A stretch of DNA of 64,000 nucleotides, taken from Pedococcus aerophilus. Lineage in GTDB: Bacteria > Actinomycetota > Actinomycetes > Actinomycetales > Dermatophilaceae. Shown piece after piece: positions 37,988-47,387 of the stretch; positions within the stretch are counted from its first letter, which is position 1; each line of letters starts with the position of its first letter. The notes below the pieces were generated by a model that saw only the letters and a list, made by a program, of their open reading frames with translations, was not told the origin of the DNA and did no database searches. The stretch spans positions 789,029-853,028 of the forward strand of contig NZ_BAAARN010000001.1 in the NCBI RefSeq assembly GCF_039532215.1, written 5' to 3'. The translations under genes were made by a program, and so were the position numbers.

Positions 37988-38911
37988 TCAGTCCTGGGAC
38001 GGACCGTCGTCCGAGACGTCGCGCAGGAACTGCTCGAACTCCGCACCGATCTCGTCGGCCGACGGCAGCTCGCTCACGTCGGTGGCGAGCAGACTCGGCT
38101 TCTGGCGGCCTTCGCTGAAGGTGTCGTACTGGCGCTCGAGGGCCTCGATCACCTGGGTGACCTCTTCGGACCCCTCGACCTCGCGGGCGATCTCCGCCCG
38201 GTTGAGACCGGCCTGCGCCATGAGGTCGTCGGTGGGCAGGGACAGGCCTGTGGCACCGGTGATCGCGTTGAGGGCGGTCACGGCACCGTCGGCGAACTCC
38301 GCCTGGGCGAGGTAGTGCGGCACGTGGACCGCGAACCCGATCGCGTCGTGACCGGACTCGCCGAGCCGCAGCTCGAGCAGCGACGAGAGGCTGCCCGGCA
38401 CCTCGATACGACCGAAGGGGTTGTCCTGCGGCGGGACGAGGCGCGGGTCGGTCGCGTGCGACGTCAGGCCGATCGGCCGGGTGTGCGGGACGGCCATGGG
38501 GATGCCGTGCGCGGTGACGACGAGGTCGACGCCGAGCAGCACGACGAGCTGGCGGACCGCCTCCGTGACGCGCTCCCACTGGAAGTCCGGCTCGGGCCCG
38601 GTGAGCAGCAGGTACGGCGTGCCGTCGCGGTCGGCCAGCCGGTGCAGAGCGAGGCAGGGGTCCTCGTAGCTGAGCCACCGGTTGGTGTCGAACACCATCG
38701 TGGGCCGACGGCTGCGGTAGTCGATCAGCTGGTCGGTGTCGAAGGCGGCCACGACCGTCGACTCGGAGGTGGCGAGGAGGTGGTCGGTCAGCAGCCGCTG
38801 GGTGTGGCCGGCGTCCATGAAGCCGCCGAGCGCGACGACCATGACGGTGGCACGCAGCTCCTGCGGGTCGGTGTCGGTCTCGAAGTGGTAGAGCTCGGAT
38901 GGGTTCTGCAC
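37988..38911 (-). CDS. PAC2 family protein
   Basis: Protein of 307 residues with the PAC2 (proteasome assembly chaperone 2-like) fold: VMVVALGGFMDAGHTQRLL, DTDQLIDYRSRRPTMVFD, LLLTGPEPDFQWERVTEAV, ITAHGIPMAVPHTRP (here VTAHGIPM) and the HVPHYLAQAEF segment. In actinobacteria these are linked by context to the proteasome, but no proteasome gene lies in this window. GTG 38911 has GGAG six bases before it. Role unknown. Confidence 0.87.
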   Translation of the reverse strand: MQNPSELYHFETDTDPQELRATVMVVALGGFMDAGHTQRLLTDHLLATSESTVVAAFDTDQLIDYRSRRPTMVFDTNRWLSYEDPCLALHRLADRDGTPYLLLTGPEPDFQWERVTEAVRQLVVLLGVDLVVTAHGIPMAVPHTRPIGLTSHATDPRLVPPQDNPFGRIEVPGSLSSLLELRLGESGHDAIGFAVHVPHYLAQAEFADGAVTALNAITGATGLSLPTDDLMAQAGLNRAEIAREVEGSEEVTQVIEALERQYDTFSEGRQKPSLLATDVSELPSADEIGAEFEQFLRDVSDDGPSQD

Positions 38912-39020
38912 GATGACTCCAGCGGTGGGGTTCTCGGGTGGTGCGCCTGCGGTGCGTACCTCCGTGGTCGGTGGTACGTCAGTGCCAACACCTCAGGATG
39001 GCAGGGGATTCCGCGCGGCC

Positions 39021-39050
39021 CGTCCAGGACAGTCCAGGACAGTCCAGGAC
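39021..39050. repeat. 10-bp tandem repeat upstream of the TetR gene
   Basis: Three units of (A/C)GTCCAGGAC in tandem, the second and third identical. They lie in the 258-base spacer between the divergent PAC2 and TetR genes, upstream of the TetR promoter. Confidence 0.9.
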
Positions 39051-39095
39051 ACGCATCACGGTGCCGGAACAGACCGACCATCACACGGAAACAGA

Positions 39096-39149
39096 TTGCG
39101 GGAATGGACCGCCACGGCCTACTGTTCAGATGAAACGAAACAGTTTCGT
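39096..39149 (+). promoter_or_regulatory. Promoter and palindromic operator of the TetR-MFS pair
   Basis: TTGCGG (39096-39101) and TACTGT (39120-39125) are separated by 18 bases. A perfect palindrome ACGAAAC-A-GTTTCGT (39135-39149) begins at the predicted transcription start and ends about 20 bases before the GTG of the TetR gene, which has GGAGGA as ribosome-binding site. The position fits autorepression by the TetR protein. Confidence 0.7.
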
Positions 39150-39169
39150 ACCATCGGAGGATAGCAGCA

Positions 39170-39799
39170 GTGAGCACGACCAGCGCGACCCCCAGCACCG
39201 AGGAGCCGGTCCGCACCCGGCCCCGGGTCGAGGGCGAACGCGAGCGCGAGATCCTCGAGGCGACGCTCGAGGCCCTCGTCGAGCACGGCTACGACAAGCT
39301 GAGCTTCGACGCGGTCGCGACAGCGGCCAAGGCGTCGAAGGCGACGCTGTACCGCCGCTGGCCGGCCAAGGTCGACCTCGTCCTCGACGCCATGCAGCTC
39401 ATGCTGGGCGTCGAGGCGGACCGGCACCCCGACACGGGCAGCCTCCGCGGTGACCTCATCGCCCAGGCCTGCGCCAAGGGCGGGTTGTCCGACGACCGCC
39501 CGATCAAGGTGTTCGGCTCGCTGATGAACTCCATGCAGCGCGACCCCGAGCTCCACGACGCCATCGTCACGCGCCTCATCGCGCCGAAGATGGCTGCCGC
39601 GGTCCGACCCTTCCGTGCTGCCCAGCAGCGCGGTGAGATCGGCGACGACGCCGACCTCGACACGTTGGCACGACTGCTGCCGGCGATCTCCATCCACGAG
39701 GCGATGCTGACGGGTTCCCACCCCTCGCAGGACCGCCTCGTCCTCCTGGTGGACAGCGTCGTCCTCCCAGCCTGCGCAGCGACGCTGCACCGCGCCTGA
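39170..39799 (+). CDS. TetR/AcrR family repressor
   Basis: One-component regulator of 209 residues. The HTH is at about 25-70 (EILEATLEALVEHGYDKLSF, VATAAKASKATLYRRWPAK). The C-terminal TetR_C domain (about 85-205; DPELHDAIVTRLIAPKM) would bind an unknown small molecule. The start is a GTG with GGAGGA upstream. It stands 61 bases before an efflux gene and very probably controls it and itself. Confidence 0.93.
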   Translation: MSTTSATPSTEEPVRTRPRVEGEREREILEATLEALVEHGYDKLSFDAVATAAKASKATLYRRWPAKVDLVLDAMQLMLGVEADRHPDTGSLRGDLIAQACAKGGLSDDRPIKVFGSLMNSMQRDPELHDAIVTRLIAPKMAAAVRPFRAAQQRGEIGDDADLDTLARLLPAISIHEAMLTGSHPSQDRLVLLVDSVVLPACAATLHRA

Positions 39800-39860
39800 C
39801 CCTCCATCCACACCGGAACCCGCACACGGCGGCGGGCCCACCTCACCACCTAGGACTCCC

Positions 39861-41411
39861 ATGTCATCCACCTCTGCGGTCGAGCACACCTCGACGCCCG
39901 AGGGTGCGGAGCCGTCCAAGGCCCCGCAGCGCCTCGGTCTCGCGCTGACGGTCATCAGTGCGGCCCAGCTCATGGTCGTGCTCGACGGCACCATCGTGAA
40001 CATCGCCCTCCCCCACCTGCAGACCGACCTGGGGTTCACCCCGGGCAACCTCTCGTGGGTCGTCAACGCCTACACCCTGGCCTTCGGTGGCCTGCTGCTG
40101 CTCGGCGGTCGCCTCGGTGACCTTTTCGGCCGACGCAAGGTCTTCATGACCGGTGTCGTCGTCTTCGCGTTCGCCTCCCTCCTCGGCGGCATCGCCCAGA
40201 CCGAGGGCATCCTCCTCGGCGCGCGGGCGCTCCAGGGTGTCGGTGCGGCCCTCGCCTCACCCACCGCCCTGGCCCTGATCACCACGACCTTCCCCGCAGG
40301 CCCGGCGCGCAACCGCGCCATGGGCGTGTATGCCGCGATGTCCGGTGCGGGTGCCGCCATCGGCCTCATCCTCGGTGGCGCTCTCACCGAGGCGTCCTGG
40401 CGCTGGACCTTCTTCATCAACGTGCCGATCGGCCTGCTCGTCCTCTTCCTCGCCCCGCGCGTCCTGCGTGAGTCCGAGCGCGGTCGCGGCAGCCTCGACG
40501 TCCCCGGTGGCATCACGGGCACGGCCGGCCTGGTCTCCCTCGTCTACGGCCTGACGCACGCCGCCTCCACCTCGTGGACCGACGGTGTCACCATCGGCAC
40601 CCTGGTCGCCGGCGTCCTGCTGCTCGCACTCTTCCTGGTCATCGAGATCCGCTCCGAGCACCCGCTGCTGCCGATGCGCATCCTGCAGGACCGCACCCGT
40701 GGCACGTCGTTCGTCGTCATGCTCGTCGTCGGCGCCGCGATGTTCTCGATGTTCTACTTCCTCGGCCTCTACATCCAGCAGGTGCTCGGGTACTCCCCGC
40801 TCAAGGCCGGCTTCGCGTTCCTGCCGTTCTCGTTCGGCATCGTCATCGCGGCCCAGGTCGCCTCGGCCCTCATGACCCGGGTCGACCCCCGCTGGATCGC
40901 CGGCACCGGTGCGCTGCTCGCGTCGGGTGCCATGTTCGGGTTCTCCCGCCTCGAGGTCGACAGCTCGTACGCCGGACACCTGCTGCCGTTCATCATCGTG
41001 ATGGCGTTCGGCATGGGTCTGGTCTTCGTGCCCATGACCCTCACCGCCGTGGCCGGTGTCGCGCAGGAGGACTCGGGCGTCGCGTCCGCCGTCCTCAACA
41101 CGATGCAGCAGGTCGGTGGCTCCCTGGGCCTGGCGACCCTGAGCACCGTCTTCGCCAGCGCCCTCACCGACCGGGCCGCCGTGCTCGGCGCGGAGCTGCA
41201 GACCAAGGCCACCGCCGGTGGCATGACGCCGGAGCAGCTCGCCCAGGCCAAGGCCTTCATCGGACTCCAGGCGCAGACCTACGGTTCGGGCAAGGCCTAC
41301 CTCGTGGGTGCCGCCATGATCCTCGTCGGTGCCGCCATCACCTTCGCGTTCCTCAACGTCAAGCACGAGAAGCTCTCGACCGAGGGCCACGAGAACGTCC
41401 ACCTCGCCTGA
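39861..41411 (+). CDS. DHA2 family drug/proton antiporter (MFS, 14 helices)
   Basis: Major facilitator of 516 residues with about 14 membrane segments. MFS motif A appears as GGRLGDLFGRRKVF after helix 2; motif D1/C-like AQLMVVLDGTIVNIALPHL in helix 1 and GAGAAIGLILGGAL in helix 5 are typical of EmrB/QacA exporters. Asp in helix 1 (VVLDGTIVNIA) is the conserved charged residue of this group. Likely exports drugs or cationic toxicants; the substrate cannot be read. Under the TetR gene upstream. Confidence 0.93.
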   Translation: MSSTSAVEHTSTPEGAEPSKAPQRLGLALTVISAAQLMVVLDGTIVNIALPHLQTDLGFTPGNLSWVVNAYTLAFGGLLLLGGRLGDLFGRRKVFMTGVVVFAFASLLGGIAQTEGILLGARALQGVGAALASPTALALITTTFPAGPARNRAMGVYAAMSGAGAAIGLILGGALTEASWRWTFFINVPIGLLVLFLAPRVLRESERGRGSLDVPGGITGTAGLVSLVYGLTHAASTSWTDGVTIGTLVAGVLLLALFLVIEIRSEHPLLPMRILQDRTRGTSFVVMLVVGAAMFSMFYFLGLYIQQVLGYSPLKAGFAFLPFSFGIVIAAQVASALMTRVDPRWIAGTGALLASGAMFGFSRLEVDSSYAGHLLPFIIVMAFGMGLVFVPMTLTAVAGVAQEDSGVASAVLNTMQQVGGSLGLATLSTVFASALTDRAAVLGAELQTKATAGGMTPEQLAQAKAFIGLQAQTYGSGKAYLVGAAMILVGAAITFAFLNVKHEKLSTEGHENVHLA

Positions 41412-41452
41412 CCGCACCACCAGCCCCCGAGGGGGCACCGTCTCCACGGTTC

Positions 41453-41491
41453 GGGGGCGCCGGAGTGACCACGAGTCACGCCGGCGCCCCC
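41453..41491. terminator. Bidirectional terminator between the MFS gene and hrpA
   Basis: A 17-bp stem with one mismatch (arms 41453-41469 and 41475-41491), core GGGGGCGCCGG/CCGGCGCCCCC, five-base loop, lies between convergent genes. Confidence 0.9.
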
Positions 41492-41546
41492 AAGCTCGTT
41501 GAGGAGCAGGTGGTGACCGCGTCGGGTGGTCCCGAACCCGGATCGT

Positions 41547-44500
41547 TCAGGCGTCGAGGGCCTTGATGGCGGCGCGGATCCGCTTCTCCGAGACGGGGTG
41601 TGCCGTGCCGATGCCGTTCGCGAACAGGCTCACCCGCAGCTCCTCCACCATCCACCCCACCGCGCGGACGGGCTCCGAGCGGCGGTCCACGGGCGGCAGG
41701 GAGTCCAGCAGGTCGGCATACGCGATCTCCATCCGGTCCACCACCTCCTGGCTCGCGGCGTCGCGGGCCAGGGCAGCAGGCGAGGATGGGGCCTTCTCGA
41801 GGCGTTGCGCCATGGCGCGCAGGTAGCGGCGCAGGTGCGGCAGGTGTGCCAGTCCCGTGTCTGCGACGAAGCCTGCATAGACGAGGCTGTCGAGCTGGGC
41901 ACGGACGTCTGCGACGAGGGCCGCGGTGGTGGGAGCCGTGAGGCGGTCCAGGGCTGCGCGCACCTCGCGGGCCGCCCCGAGCACCGGCTCCACCTCGTCG
42001 ACGACGAGCAGGACACGGGTGGCGACGTGGGTCCGCACGCTCGCCAGCACCTCCTCGAACGCCTCCGGACTGCGCACCCCTGACGCGGCGCCTGCCCGTT
42101 CGGCGACGAGGGCGTCGACGGCGCACGCGAGGCAGTCCTCCAGGAGAGCAGGCACCGAGCCGTGCGGGTTGTCGCCGAGGGTGAGCTTCTGGGTGTTGGA
42201 GAGCCGGGCGAGCACCCGCTTCCACGGGGCGGTCGTGTTGAGCAGGAGCAGCCGTCGCACACCGAGGGCCGTGGCGGCCCGGGCCTCACGCTCCCCCGCC
42301 AGCACCTGGAGGTCGACGGACTCGCCACGGTCGACCAGCGCCGGGTAGCCCTGGACGACCTGGCCTCCCGAGCGCGTCTCGAACGTCTGCGGCAGCTCGC
42401 CGAAGTCCCACCGCTGCAGGCCTTTTCGCTCGACCGAGGCTCCAGCACGCGACATCCGGCGCTGGACCTGGCCGGCGAGCTCGTCCTGGAGCGCCCGCAG
42501 GTCCTTGCCACTGCCCAGCACCTTCCCCCGGTCGTCCTCGACGCTGAAGGTGATCCGCAGGTGGTCTGCGACGCGCTCGGCCCCCCAGTCCTCGGCGGGG
42601 ATGCGCACACCGGTCCGTGCGTGCAGGACGCGGGCCAGCTCCTCGTCCAGGCGACGGCCCCCTCCTGGCTGCACGTCGGCCAGGGCGGCCGCGGCGTGGT
42701 CGGGCGCGGGGACGAAGTGACGACGGGTGGCCTTCGGCAGGGCCCGGATCAGCGCGGTGGCCAGGTCGGCGCGCAGTCCCGGGACCTGCCAGTCGAAGCC
42801 CTCGTCCTCGACCTGGTTGAGGACCTGGACGGGCAGGTGGACGGTGACGCCGTCGGCGGCGGTACCCGGCTCGAACTGGTAGGTCACCGGGAACTCGAGC
42901 CCGCCCTGGCGCCAGGTCCTCGGGTAGTCCTGGGCGGAGACGCCATCGGCCGAGTCACGGGTGAGGAATTCCTCGGTGAACGTCAGCAGGTCGGGCGTCT
43001 GCTTGCGCGCATCCTTCCACCAGCGGTCGAAGTGGCGCTGGGAGACGACCTCGGCGGGCACCCGCTGCTCGTAGAACGTGATGAGGTCCTCGTCGTCCAC
43101 GACGATGTCGCGGCGTCTGGCCCGCTCCTCGAGCTCCGAGAGTCGTTGCAGCAGAGCCTGGTTCGCCCGGAAGAAGGCGTGGTGCGTCTCCCAGTCGCCC
43201 TCGACGAGGGCGTGCCGGATGAACAGCTCGCGCGACTCCTCGGGGTTGATGCGGGCGTAGCTGACGGTGCGTGCCGCGACCAGCGGCACGCCGTAGAGCG
43301 TGACGCGCTCGGTCGCCTGTGCCGCGCCCTGCTTGCGGGACCACCGGGGCTCGGAGTAGCTGCGCTTGACCAGGTGCGGCGCGAGCCGCTCGGCCCACAC
43401 GGGGTCGATGCGGGCGTTGGTCCGCGCCCACAGGCGGGTGGTCTCGACGAGCTCGGCCGACATGACGAACGTGGGCTGCCGCCGGAACAGCGTCGACCCC
43501 GGCGAGATGCCGAATCGTGCACCACGGGCGCCGAGGTAGTCACGCTTCGCCTCGTCGCGCAGACCGACGTGGGAGAGCAGCCCGGCCAGCAGCGCCTGGT
43601 GGATGGTGTCGGCGTTCGGGTCCTCATCCGGCGCCGAGGTCGCCTGCTTCGGGTCGATGCCGACGTCCTGGCAGGCCTTGCGCAGCTGGCTGTGCAGGTC
43701 CTGCCACTCGCGCACACGCAGGTAGTGCAGGAACTCGTTCCGGCACATGCGTCGGAAAGCGCTGTGGCTCAACGCCTTCTGCTGGTCCTTGAGGTAGGCC
43801 CACAGGTTGAGCAGCGACATGAAGTCGGAGTGCTCGTCCTTGAAGCGCGCGTGCGACTGGTCGGCCTGCGTCTGCTTGTCGGCGGGACGCTCGCGGGGGT
43901 CCTGCATGGACAGGGCGGCGACGATGACGAGCACCTCACGGGTGCAGCCGAGCCTGCCGGCCTCGATGAGCATCCGCCCGAGCCGCGGGTCCACGGGGAG
44001 CCGGGCCAGCGACCGCCCGTATGGCGTCAGCTGCCGACTTCGTCGCCCCTCACCCTCGGGGTCGAAGGCCTGGAGCTCCTCGAGCAGGCGGACGCCGTCG
44101 GCGACCTGACGCGGGTCGGGGGCGTCGACGAACGGGAAGCGCCCGACGTCGCCGAGCCCGAGCGAGGTCATCTGGAGGATGACCGAGGCGAGGCTGGTGC
44201 GCTGGATCTCCGGCTCGGTGAACTCGGGACGGCTGTCGTAGTCCTCCTCCGAGTACAGCCGGATGCAGATGCCGTCCGCCACGCGCCCGCACCGGCCGGC
44301 ACGCTGGTTGGCGCTGGCCTGCGAGACGGGCTCGATCGGGAGGCGCTGGACCTTGGTGCGCTGGCTGTAGCGGGAGATGCGCGCCGTGCCGGCGTCGACG
44401 ACATACCGGATGCCGGGGACCGTCAGCGACGTCTCGGCGACGTTGGTGGCCAACACGATCCGTCGTCCGGACGCTCGGCCGAACACGCGGTGCTGCTCGG

Positions 44501-45527
44501 CCGCCGAGAGCCGCGCGTAGAGCGGGAGGACCTCGGTCTGCGGGAGCTTCATCGACGTCAGGGCGTCGGCGGTGTCGCGGATCTCGCGCTCCCCGGACAG
44601 GAACACGAGGATGTCGCCCTCGCGGTTCTCGGTCCACAGCTCCTCGACGGCCTCGCAGACACCGGTGACCTGGTCGCGCTCGCTGTCGTCGGGCCGGTCG
44701 GGGTCGACAAGCGGTCGGTAGCGCAGCTCGACGGGGTAGGTGCGACCGGAGACCTCGATGATCGGGGCGGGCGTCCCGTCAGCGGAGGCGAAGTGCTCCG
44801 CGAACCGCTGCGGGTCGATGGTCGCCGAGGTGATGACGACCTTGAGGTCGGGGCGACGAGGCAGGAGCTGCTTGAGGTAGCCGAGGATGAAGTCGATGTT
44901 GAGGCTGCGCTCGTGGGCCTCGTCGATGATGATCGTGTCGTACTTGCGCAGCAGCTTGTCGCGCTGCATCTCGTTGAGCAGGATGCCGTCGGTCATGACC
45001 TTGACCAGGGTGCTGTCGCTGCTCTGGTCGGTGAACCGCACCTGGTAGCCGATGGCCGTGCCGAGCTCGACCTCGAGCTCGTCGGCGATGCGCTCGGCCA
45101 CCGACCTGGCCGCGATCCGCCGCGGCTGGGTGTGGCCTACCAGACCGGCCTGCCCACGACCGACCTCGAGGCAGATCTTGGGGAGCTGGGTCGTCTTCCC
45201 CGAGCCCGTCTCCCCCGCCACGATGACGACCTGGTGGTCGCGGATGGCAGCGGCGATGTCGTCCTTGCGTGCGACGACCGGGAGGTTCTCGGGGTAGGTC
45301 AGCTCCGGGACCGGTGGCGGCACCCGTACCGGCCGTGGTCTCCTGCTCCCCCGCGTCATGTCCGCCGTGTCCGCGCCACGGTTCGCCCGAGCGGGGCGTC
45401 GACCGCGACGGCTGCGTGCGCCACGGGGGGCGCCCTCGCTCACTGCGTCCGCCGTCCGGGCAGCACCGGGCTCGGTGGCGTCGGCGGAGGGCATGCAGGC
45501 CAGCATACGGAGGCCGCGCGAGCCCAC
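41547..45527 (-). CDS. hrpA: ATP-dependent RNA helicase HrpA
   Basis: DEAH-box helicase of 1,326 residues. Walker A GETGSGKT (105-112), DEAH (202-205), SAT motif VVITSATIDPQRFAEHF, and NQRAGRCGRVADG (motif VI) are complete, followed by HA2/OB-fold parts and the long C-terminal DUF3418 domain that marks HrpA. Acts on RNA or stalled ribosomes in other bacteria. The first 70 residues are Ala/Arg-rich and disordered. The start is uncertain: GTG 45527, ATG 45506 or ATG 45494, none with a strong ribosome-binding site. Confidence 0.94.
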   Translation of the reverse strand: MGSRGLRMLACMPSADATEPGAARTADAVSEGAPRGARSRRGRRPARANRGADTADMTRGSRRPRPVRVPPPVPELTYPENLPVVARKDDIAAAIRDHQVVIVAGETGSGKTTQLPKICLEVGRGQAGLVGHTQPRRIAARSVAERIADELEVELGTAIGYQVRFTDQSSDSTLVKVMTDGILLNEMQRDKLLRKYDTIIIDEAHERSLNIDFILGYLKQLLPRRPDLKVVITSATIDPQRFAEHFASADGTPAPIIEVSGRTYPVELRYRPLVDPDRPDDSERDQVTGVCEAVEELWTENREGDILVFLSGEREIRDTADALTSMKLPQTEVLPLYARLSAAEQHRVFGRASGRRIVLATNVAETSLTVPGIRYVVDAGTARISRYSQRTKVQRLPIEPVSQASANQRAGRCGRVADGICIRLYSEEDYDSRPEFTEPEIQRTSLASVILQMTSLGLGDVGRFPFVDAPDPRQVADGVRLLEELQAFDPEGEGRRSRQLTPYGRSLARLPVDPRLGRMLIEAGRLGCTREVLVIVAALSMQDPRERPADKQTQADQSHARFKDEHSDFMSLLNLWAYLKDQQKALSHSAFRRMCRNEFLHYLRVREWQDLHSQLRKACQDVGIDPKQATSAPDEDPNADTIHQALLAGLLSHVGLRDEAKRDYLGARGARFGISPGSTLFRRQPTFVMSAELVETTRLWARTNARIDPVWAERLAPHLVKRSYSEPRWSRKQGAAQATERVTLYGVPLVAARTVSYARINPEESRELFIRHALVEGDWETHHAFFRANQALLQRLSELEERARRRDIVVDDEDLITFYEQRVPAEVVSQRHFDRWWKDARKQTPDLLTFTEEFLTRDSADGVSAQDYPRTWRQGGLEFPVTYQFEPGTAADGVTVHLPVQVLNQVEDEGFDWQVPGLRADLATALIRALPKATRRHFVPAPDHAAAALADVQPGGGRRLDEELARVLHARTGVRIPAEDWGAERVADHLRITFSVEDDRGKVLGSGKDLRALQDELAGQVQRRMSRAGASVERKGLQRWDFGELPQTFETRSGGQVVQGYPALVDRGESVDLQVLAGEREARAATALGVRRLLLLNTTAPWKRVLARLSNTQKLTLGDNPHGSVPALLEDCLACAVDALVAERAGAASGVRSPEAFEEVLASVRTHVATRVLLVVDEVEPVLGAAREVRAALDRLTAPTTAALVADVRAQLDSLVYAGFVADTGLAHLPHLRRYLRAMAQRLEKAPSSPAALARDAASQEVVDRMEIAYADLLDSLPPVDRRSEPVRAVGWMVEELRVSLFANGIGTAHPVSEKRIRAAIKALDA

Positions 45528-45633
45528 ACCGTGCTGTCCCTGCCCCTCGCGGCGTCGCTTCCGCGGCCTTCGCCTGAGGTCGGGTGGCCGCCACCCAGCA
45601 GACGTTGCTGCCCCGCACCCAGGTTGCTCCCTG

Positions 45634-45679
45634 CCCCGGGTGCAGCAACCCCTGCTGGCAGAGGTTGCTGCACCCGGGG
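45634..45679 (-). terminator. Terminator after metY
   Basis: Perfect 17-bp stem (arms 45634-45650 and 45663-45679; core GGGTGCAGCAACC) with a 12-base loop, 12 bases after the metY stop. GTTGCTGC-type words recur twice more just beyond (45604-45627), so alternative pairings exist. The spacer to hrpA (45528-45691) holds no gene. Confidence 0.88.
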
Positions 45680-45691
45680 TCTGCGCTCCGG

Positions 45692-47011
<1,320 letters not shown>

Positions 47012-47124
47012 GTCAGTGACCTTCACTCTCGGGTGCCGCAGGCGGCGTCGATGTGGTCCGTCACCGAGGGTGGGTGCTGCAGGTCGCCACCGCCGGAGAC
47101 GGTGCGGGACACGTGGTGGGTCTC

Positions 47125-47235
47125 CCGCGCTTGCGCACGACAGGTGCCGTGCGCCTGGTCCTCACCCGGGGCACCCCACCGCGGAGGAGGGTTGCCGGCC
47201 AGCGAGCCGGGGCTTGGCACTGGCACTCATGACCT
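47125..47235 (-). promoter_or_regulatory. SAM-IV riboswitch upstream of metY
   Basis: The minus strand shows GGTCATGAGTGCCAG, AAGCCCCGGCTCGCTGGC, CGGCAACCCTCC, CGCGGTGGGGTGCCCCGGGT, GACC closing P1 and then GCGCAAGCGCGG, the order of a SAM-IV aptamer. It is closer to the mycobacterial consensus than the metX copy. About 115 bases separate it from the metY ATG; GGAGAC and GTCTCC in this stretch can pair and might form an expression platform. Confidence 0.93.
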
Positions 47236-47244
47236 ACGGGACAA

Positions 47245-47278
47245 GGGTATGCCGCGTCGTCGCCGACGCGGCATACCC
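47245..47278 (-). terminator. Terminator of the glcDEF-lldP operon
   Basis: Perfect 15-bp stem GGGTATGCCGCGTCG/CGACGCGGCATACCC with a four-base loop, about 110 bases after the lldP stop and about 10 bases before the metY riboswitch. On the minus strand it is followed by TTGT. TACCCT at its edge could also serve as the metY -10, so the two elements may overlap. Confidence 0.85.
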
Positions 47279-47341
47279 GTCTCTCATCGCGGACCCGGTC
47301 CGCTCCTCCCGGAGCGCGCCGGTCCTGCCGCCGTCGGACAA

Positions 47342-47374
47342 CGGTCAGGCCGCGGTCAGGCCGCGGTCAGGCTG
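47342..47374. repeat. 11-bp tandem repeat after lldP
   Basis: Three units of CGGTCAGGCCG (last with one change) in the spacer between the lldP stop and its terminator. The 376-base stretch 47012-47387 otherwise holds the metY leader, the riboswitch and the terminator, and no gene. Confidence 0.9.
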
Positions 47375-47387
47375 CGGCCACCGCCGG

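Noticed and set aside
47245-47278. Attachment site or mobile-element end
   Set aside because: The perfect 15-bp inverted repeat is a normal terminator position after lldP, has no direct-repeat flanks and no transposase or integrase nearby.
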